From NCBI GenBank assembly GCA_946480515.1, contig CAMLKX010000013.1, positions 1-16,917 of the forward strand: 16,917 nt of DNA. The letters run 5' to 3'. Position 1 is the first letter of the stretch, and every line of letters begins with the position of its first letter. Positions 12,960 to 16,917 of this stretch are shown here, one piece after another. The notes beneath the pieces were generated by a model, which ran no database searches, was not told the origin of the DNA, and saw only the letters and a list, made by a program, of their open reading frames with translations. The translations under genes were made by a program, and so were the position numbers. This DNA comes from an uncultured Sphingomonadaceae bacterium. GTDB taxonomy: Bacteria > Pseudomonadota > Alphaproteobacteria > Sphingomonadales > Sphingomonadaceae.

Positions 12960-13694
12960 ATGGCTACGACTGTCGGCAATGCAGAGCGGCTTTCGGCGGA
13001 GCGGCGCTTTTACACGCGCATGGCGCTGTTTCTGGTCGCCATCGTCTTTATTGGCTTCGCCCCCAGCTTTTACCTGCGCGGCCTGGTGACAGTGCCCCGG
13101 CCGAACCCGACCCTACCGCTATGGGTCATGCTGCATGGACTGCTGTTCAGCGCGTGGATGCTGTTGCTGGTTGCTCAAACGCAGCTGGTGTCAGCCGGGC
13201 GGCGGGATCTGCATATGAAGCTTGGCACTGCCACGATGGTGCTGGCGCTGGCACTGATCCCGCTGATGTATCTCGTTTCCGTGTGGCAGGTCGCCCGCGC
13301 CAACCAACCACCGTTCACCGATCCGCTGAACTGGACGATTGTTCCGCTCGCACCCATTCCGGCGTTCGCAACGATGGTCTGGATCGGCTGGTCGCGGCGT
13401 CTCCAACCACAAACTCACAAGCGCGCGATGCTGTGCGCGGCCTTGATGATGTCGGATCCGGCGTTCGGCCGCCTGCCGGTCGCTCCGCCAACATTGGCAG
13501 GGTTCGCCTTCACCAATCTGCTCGCCCTGGCGACCTTCATTCCGTTGGTGATCTGGGATCGACGCACACTCGGCAAGGTGCACCCGGTTACCTTGCTTGG
13601 GCTGTCGCTCTTCGCGATCGCCCTGCTGGTGCGGCTTGCCTTCCTCGCGACGGGAGCATGGGCGCCGATCGCGCAGCAACTGCCCGGCATCTGA
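12960..13694 (+). CDS. Integral membrane protein, function unknown
   Basis: The 244-residue product has about seven hydrophobic helices, beginning with FLVAIVFIGFAPSFYL at about residues 24-39. Conserved-looking histidines lie near helix ends: His59 (MLHGLLFSAW), His85 (RRDLHMKLG) and His153 (THKRAML). Such a pattern can mark a haem- or metal-binding membrane protein, but I cannot confirm this. I recall similar proteins in sphingomonads annotated only as hypothetical. The start is firm: GGGAGGG lies seven bases before ATG 12960. The cupredoxin gene follows after 68 bp on the same strand, so a shared transcript and a redox or metal link are possible. It diverges from the symporter. Confidence 0.75.
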   Translation: MATTVGNAERLSAERRFYTRMALFLVAIVFIGFAPSFYLRGLVTVPRPNPTLPLWVMLHGLLFSAWMLLLVAQTQLVSAGRRDLHMKLGTATMVLALALIPLMYLVSVWQVARANQPPFTDPLNWTIVPLAPIPAFATMVWIGWSRRLQPQTHKRAMLCAALMMSDPAFGRLPVAPPTLAGFAFTNLLALATFIPLVIWDRRTLGKVHPVTLLGLSLFAIALLVRLAFLATGAWAPIAQQLPGI

Positions 13695-13762
13695 GGCGGT
13701 CCGGCACGGAGTCTGTGCTGGAACGTTGGATAAGGTAACTTCTGCTTGCAGGAGAGAGTCCG

Positions 13763-14134
13763 ATGTCCCTTGCCCGCGTCGTTTCCCTGCTCGGATTGGT
13801 CACCGCAATACCGGCTTTAGCCCAGCAGCTCCCTACCGTCCCGGTGGCGCTTCACAGCTACTCCTATGCTCCAAGCCCGATCAGGCTGCAGGCTGGACGG
13901 CCGGTGCGGCTGTTCTTCACCAACGCCGCCAGCAAAGGCCATGACTTTACGGCTCGGCGATTCTTCGCCTCCGCGCGGATTCTTTCGGGGAGCGCCCCAG
14001 AGGGCGAAGTCGAGCTGCGGCCGGGACAGAGCAGTTCCATCGACCTAATTCCATCGCGTGGCCGCTACCAGGTTCATTGTGGTCACTTCATGCACAAGCA
14101 GCTGGGGATGAGGTCGGAGATCATCGTCGAGTAG
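13763..14134 (+). CDS. Secreted cupredoxin-domain protein
   Basis: The 123-residue product has a Sec signal peptide (cleavage likely after ALAQ, about residue 21) and a single cupredoxin beta-sandwich for the periplasm. Type 1 copper ligands are visible: His60 in KGHDF, then Cys106, His111 and Met116 in the C-terminal loop, spaced C-x4-H-x4-M. Such proteins carry electrons or bind copper. ATG 13763 follows AGGAGA with good spacing. The gene ends within the 3' end of the convergent iron permease gene (14-base overlap). A plastocyanin-like electron carrier or a copper-handling protein are both possible; the partner is not evident, although the preceding membrane protein is a candidate. Confidence 0.85.
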   Translation: MSLARVVSLLGLVTAIPALAQQLPTVPVALHSYSYAPSPIRLQAGRPVRLFFTNAASKGHDFTARRFFASARILSGSAPEGEVELRPGQSSSIDLIPSRGRYQVHCGHFMHKQLGMRSEIIVE

Positions 14135-14552
14135 CGTCTCTCCGGCGTGCTCCTCCGCGACGGCCGATCAGGCGCTCGACCGCCTCATGACTGCTGGCCT
14201 CCGCACCCGCTTCGCGTTCCAATTCCTCGCGGATCCGCTCGAGCTCAGCTTCGGTCAGATGCTCAATCCCGATGAAGCGGTTTCTCGCATGGCCGACAGC
14301 CCGAATGATCTCGTCAAGCTTAGCCTGGATTGCGGCGCCGTCCCGGTTTTGCTGGTTCTGAATCAGGAACACCATCAGGAAGGTCACGATGGTGGTTCCG
14401 GTGTTGATCACCAATTGCCACGTGTCGGACCAACCGAACAAGGGCCCGCTGATCGCCCAAACCAGCACAATCGTCAGCGCGAGAATGAAGGCCCACGGCC
14501 GCCCTGCCGCTGCGGCGACCCGCCCGGCGATTTGTTCGAAGATCCGTTTCAT
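14121..14552 (-). CDS. Low-affinity iron permease family protein
   Basis: The 143-residue product matches the small bacterial members of the low-affinity iron permease (Iron_permease) family. Two membrane helices lie at about 20-39 and 46-64, followed by the family signature WQLVINTGTTIVTFLMVFLI, QNQQNRD and a cytoplasmic helix with KLDEII. The C-terminal part is charged and probably coiled (LTEAELERIREELEREAG) with an Arg-rich end. The family name comes from fungal Fet4; iron transport by the short bacterial proteins is not established. ATG 14552 has GGGGGAG about five bases upstream. Its 3' end overlaps that of the convergent cupredoxin gene. Confidence 0.88.
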   Translation of the reverse strand: MKRIFEQIAGRVAAAAGRPWAFILALTIVLVWAISGPLFGWSDTWQLVINTGTTIVTFLMVFLIQNQQNRDGAAIQAKLDEIIRAVGHARNRFIGIEHLTEAELERIREELEREAGAEASSHEAVERLIGRRGGARRRDATRR

Positions 14553-14670
14553 ACCGTCTCCCCCGGTTGTCGCTCAACCGCGATCCTGGCGCTGTCAACG
14601 AGTCGACATCAAAGCCACGCGGAAGCTATCTACAGCCCGTCGAATCCCTCAAAGGTCAGGGGACTTGATC

Positions 14671-15618
14671 ATGAACGATCGCCTTCCGCAACTTGACCGC
14701 GTGTTCGTGACTGACGCCGGACTTGAGACCGATTTCATCTACAATCGCGGCTTCGATCTGCCCTGCTTCGCCGCGATTACGTTGCTTCAAAACGAAGCTG
14801 GTCGAACAGCGCTGGAGGAGTATTTCCGCTCCTTTCTCGCTCTTGCGCAGGAGTATGGGACCGGCTGCCTGCTCGAAAGCGCGAGCTGGCGCGCGGGCCG
14901 CGATTGGGCCCAACCGCTCGGCCTCAGCCTGGACGAGCTGGCGGACTTCAATCACCAGGCCGTCACGATGCTGGCAGAGCTCAAGAAGCAATTCGGCGGC
15001 AGCGGTCTCCCCATCGTCGTCAGCGGCTGCATCGGTCCACGCGGCGACGGCTATGATCCGGGTACGATCATGACCTCGAGCGAGGCGCACTCCTATCATG
15101 GGTGGCAGGCGAATATGCTGGCTGCGGCAAGGCCCGACCTGCTGTCGGCGATCACCATGACCAACATGCCGGAGGCAATCGGCATCGCCCAGGCGGCTCG
15201 GGACCTTGCACTGCCGGTGGTGATCTCATTCACGGTCGAAACAGATGGGCGAATCCCGGCCGGAGAGACGATCGAGGCGGCGATCCGTGCAGTCGATGCG
15301 GCTACTGACTGCTATCCCGCTTACTATATGATCAATTGCGCCCACCCGACGCACTTCATGGACGTGCTTGGGCCGGGCGAGTGGTCGCGACGCATCGGCG
15401 GGGTCCGCGCCAACGCCTCATGCTGCAGTCACGCCGAGCTGGACAGGATGACCGAGCTTGATAGCGGCAACCCGGCAGAACTGGCGCAGCTGTATCGGCA
15501 GATTCGACAGGCGCATCCGCAGATCCAGGTGCTGGGAGGATGTTGCGGAACGGACCTGCGCCACATCACCGAGATCGCGAAAGCTTGCGTCGCGGCGCCG
15601 ATTGCTGCGGCGAACTAA
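14671..15618 (+). CDS. Homocysteine S-methyltransferase family protein
   Basis: The 315-residue product is a single-domain member of the homocysteine S-methyltransferase family (BHMT/MmuM-like), a TIM barrel that moves a methyl group to homocysteine to give methionine in the cytoplasm. The zinc-binding cysteines are present: Cys223 in INCAHP and the pair Cys291-Cys292 in GGCCGTD. The N-terminal TDAGLETDF and the SGCIGPRGDGY segment are also typical. Which methyl donor is used (S-methylmethionine, betaine or another) cannot be read from the sequence. ATG 14671 follows CAGGGGA; the open frame upstream to 14389 is antisense to the iron permease and not coding. The modA gene begins within 20 bases of its stop, so the two are likely co-transcribed. 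I see no SAM riboswitch in the leader. Confidence 0.88.
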   Translation: MNDRLPQLDRVFVTDAGLETDFIYNRGFDLPCFAAITLLQNEAGRTALEEYFRSFLALAQEYGTGCLLESASWRAGRDWAQPLGLSLDELADFNHQAVTMLAELKKQFGGSGLPIVVSGCIGPRGDGYDPGTIMTSSEAHSYHGWQANMLAAARPDLLSAITMTNMPEAIGIAQAARDLALPVVISFTVETDGRIPAGETIEAAIRAVDAATDCYPAYYMINCAHPTHFMDVLGPGEWSRRIGGVRANASCCSHAELDRMTELDSGNPAELAQLYRQIRQAHPQIQVLGGCCGTDLRHITEIAKACVAAPIAAAN

Positions 15619-15633
15619 TCCTTGAAGGAATGG

Positions 15634-16428
15634 GTGCCGAATCGCGTTGGCGCATTCTTGCTGCTGATCGCGGCAGCCCTTGCGCTGCCACCGAAAGCTC
15701 ACGCCACGGCAAAGCCGCCACTGGTTCTCGCCGCCGCAAGCCTGCAGGAGGCTCTGAGCGAAGCAGCGGCGTCCTACACAGCCGCGGGCCATCCGCGACC
15801 GGTCATTTCCTTCGCCGCGTCATCGGCGCTAGCGCGTCAGATCAGCGTGGGAGCGCCGGCCGACATCTTCATCTCCGCCGACGAGGAGTGGATGGATTTC
15901 GTTGGCAAGCAGGGACTGCTTCGGAAATCCAGCCGGGCATCATTTCTCACAAACCGCCTTGTGCTCATCGCCCCCGCGCGCCAACCGCTGCGCTTGAGGA
16001 TCGCGCCGCGCTTCGCACTAGCTGCGGCGCTCGGTTCCGGGCGGCTGGCAATGGCCGATCCGGCGGCGGTGCCCGCCGGCAAATATGGCAGGGCCGCTCT
16101 GATCCGGCTGGGCGTGTGGCGGGCCGTCCAGCCGAAGATCGTCGCCGCGGAGAATGTCCGCTCCGCCCTGCTGCTGGTGAGCCGCGGCGAAGCGCGCGCG
16201 GGGATCGTCTACGCGACCGATGCCCGTTCCTCCCGCGACATCGCCGTCGCCGGAATGTTTCCGACAGCGTCGCATCCGTCGATCACCTACCCGCTGGCGA
16301 TCCTTGCACGCAGCCGCAACCCGGAGGCCGCGCGATTCCGTCAATTCCTGTTGTCGCCTCGCGCCGCGGCGATCTTTCGCAAATATGGGTTTGGCATGCG
16401 TTCCCCATCGCCCTCTCAAAGGCGCTGA
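15634..16428 (+). CDS. modA: Molybdate ABC transporter substrate-binding protein
   Basis: ModA captures molybdate (or tungstate) in the periplasm and delivers it to the ModBC permease for molybdenum cofactor synthesis. The product has an N-terminal signal peptide (cleavage likely after KAHA), then family motifs: LAAASLQEAL and FAASSALARQ, whose serines bind the oxyanion, PADIFISAD, ADPAAVPAGKYG, and the C-terminal ENVRSALLLVSRGEARAGIVYATDA. GTG 15634 follows AAGGA by four bases; TTG 15622 is an alternative that adds four residues. The gene is within 20 bases of the homocysteine methyltransferase stop. No modB or modC follows; a hairpin and a gene-free stretch come next, so the permease genes must be elsewhere or absent. 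Confidence 0.92.
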   Translation: MPNRVGAFLLLIAAALALPPKAHATAKPPLVLAAASLQEALSEAAASYTAAGHPRPVISFAASSALARQISVGAPADIFISADEEWMDFVGKQGLLRKSSRASFLTNRLVLIAPARQPLRLRIAPRFALAAALGSGRLAMADPAAVPAGKYGRAALIRLGVWRAVQPKIVAAENVRSALLLVSRGEARAGIVYATDARSSRDIAVAGMFPTASHPSITYPLAILARSRNPEAARFRQFLLSPRAAAIFRKYGFGMRSPSPSQRR

Positions 16429-16435
16429 AACGAAA

Positions 16436-16463
16436 TGAGGGCCGGCGTTTCCGCCAGCCCTCA
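16436..16463. terminator. Hairpin terminator after modA
   Basis: TGAGGGC (16436-16442) pairs with GCCCTCA (16457-16463), and the inner GGCG/CGCC bases extend the stem with one mismatch around a four-base TTTC loop. It lies just behind the modA stop. On the minus strand the stem is followed by CATTTCGTTTC, so it could also end a leftward transcript from the gene-free stretch. Confidence 0.65.
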
Positions 16464-16866
16464 ATCGCGCCGAGTTAGGTTGTGCCGGTGTTCGTGAACA
16501 GGTTTCCGTTGCCGGTCTCCTGTCGTTCAATCCTGGCTCGCCTCTCTCAGGCGTCGCCTCCTGCTTTGCATCCCTCTTGCGAGTTCCGCATCGCATTTCA
16601 GCGGCCCTTCGTGGGACGGTCTTGCCGCGCTGACCCGCTCTGTTTCCAGAGCCGCCGTGCACGGAACAGCCCATCTCTTCCGGCGCCTCGAACCGGCAGT
16701 TGAAACATGGTCCTGCTTCCAGGTCCGCTATTCCCGTTGCCGGCGGAGATCGGGGCCGTGGCTCTGGCCGTCCCTTGCAGGAGGGCCGGGACCGTAGTCC
16801 CGATCACGAATTGGAGACTGACTCCATTGTGCGAGTCGCTCCAAGCAAAATCATCAATCATCCGCC

Positions 16867-16875
16867 TGTGGATAA
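16867..16875 (-). promoter_or_regulatory. Perfect DnaA-box-like 9-mer
   Basis: TGTGGATAA, read on the minus strand as TTATCCACA, equals the consensus DnaA box. A short palindrome ATTTCG-GGGG-CGAAAT (16881-16896) lies beside it. A single box does not make an origin; it could regulate a gene beyond the right edge or be chance. Confidence 0.35.
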
Positions 16876-16917
16876 CGGGGATTTCGGGGGCGAAATGGTT
16901 GCCGTTCTGTTCTTCTC

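Larger units (their letters stand above)
16429..16917. other. Gene-free stretch with several hairpins; possible structured RNA
   Basis: No open frame here has a convincing ribosome site or recognisable protein. The stretch is rich in inverted repeats. CGGCCCT (16602-16608) and GGGACGG (16613-16619) pair with AGGGCCG (16782-16788) and CCGTCCC (16768-16774), forming a two-part helix around about 150 bases. Inside are GCTCTG-TTTC-CAGAGC (16637-16652) and CCTG-CTTC-CAGG hairpins. CGGGAC-CGTA-GTCCCG follows at 16787-16802. I found no match to RNase P, tmRNA, 6S or a cobalamin riboswitch. A promoter for a gene beyond the right edge may also lie here. Confidence 0.4.

Noticed and set aside
14553..14670. 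SAM riboswitch before the homocysteine methyltransferase
   Set aside because: The leader has no recognisable SAM-I or SAM-II core and is short.
15540..16478. Plus-strand open frame (312 codons) overlapping modA
   Set aside because: The modA frame carries a signal peptide and all family motifs; the other frame is Arg-rich shadow sequence.
16502..16540. Cobalamin riboswitch, from a B12-box-like CAGGAGACCGGCA on the minus strand
   Set aside because: Only the B12-box resemblance is present; the conserved core (CCCGCAACTG and GCCACTG elements) is missing, and no cobalamin gene is nearby.
16707..16917. Open frame on the plus strand running off the right edge
   Set aside because: It has no ribosome site, its product resembles no protein, and it runs through several hairpins.

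Overview
This 16.9 kb stretch of high-GC DNA reads as the chromosome of an alphaproteobacterium, most likely a sphingomonad (Sphingomonadales). The reasons are a MipZ-type division ATPase beside panC, a PgmG-like phosphoglucomutase/phosphomannomutase, GC-rich codon use, and short palindromic repeats of a kind I associate with sphingomonad genomes. I see no rRNA, tRNA, CRISPR array, insertion sequence or phage gene. The taxonomic call is inferred from gene content only.

Layout. (1) 1-2619: the 5' part of panC (minus strand) diverges from mipZ, which overlaps the start of pgmG. (2) 2620-3479: a repeat-rich stretch around a small minus-strand lipoprotein gene, holding two palindromic repeat families, each present twice. 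(3) 3480-6047, minus: a GT-C membrane glycosyltransferase and a metallo-beta-lactamase/beta-CASP exonuclease of the ligase-associated DNA-damage-response type. (4) 6106-10509, plus: a one-helix membrane protein, the partner DEXH helicase of that repair system, a small lipoprotein, and a tight three-gene run of a DEDDh 3'-5' exoribonuclease, a protein with two H-x-T motifs (2H phosphoesterase-like), and a HAD phosphatase of the 5'(3')-nucleotidase type. (5) 10512-11114: a hairpin terminator and an unrecognised 183-aa protein on the minus strand. (6) 11262-12827, minus: a divergent DAACS-type symporter fused in frame to a small acidic tail protein. (7) 12960-14552: an integral membrane protein and a secreted cupredoxin (plus), meeting a low-affinity iron permease family protein (minus). 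(8) 14671-16428, plus: a homocysteine S-methyltransferase family enzyme and a ModA molybdate-binding protein without modB or modC in view. (9) 16429-16917: no convincing gene, but several hairpins and one DnaA-box-like 9-mer.

The most interesting part is 5049-10509, a cluster of nucleic-acid processing enzymes. The exonuclease and helicase of the ligase-associated system are present, but the ATP-dependent ligase and PdeM endonuclease that usually sit with them are not next to them. The helicase appears to start at a CUG codon that overlaps the preceding stop codon. It also carries a palindromic repeat inserted in frame between its Walker A motif and motif Ia. Just downstream lies the exoribonuclease / 2H-like / HAD-phosphatase trio, whose predicted activities (trimming, cyclic-phosphate opening, phosphate removal) would fit a nucleic-acid end-processing module. 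That function is inference.
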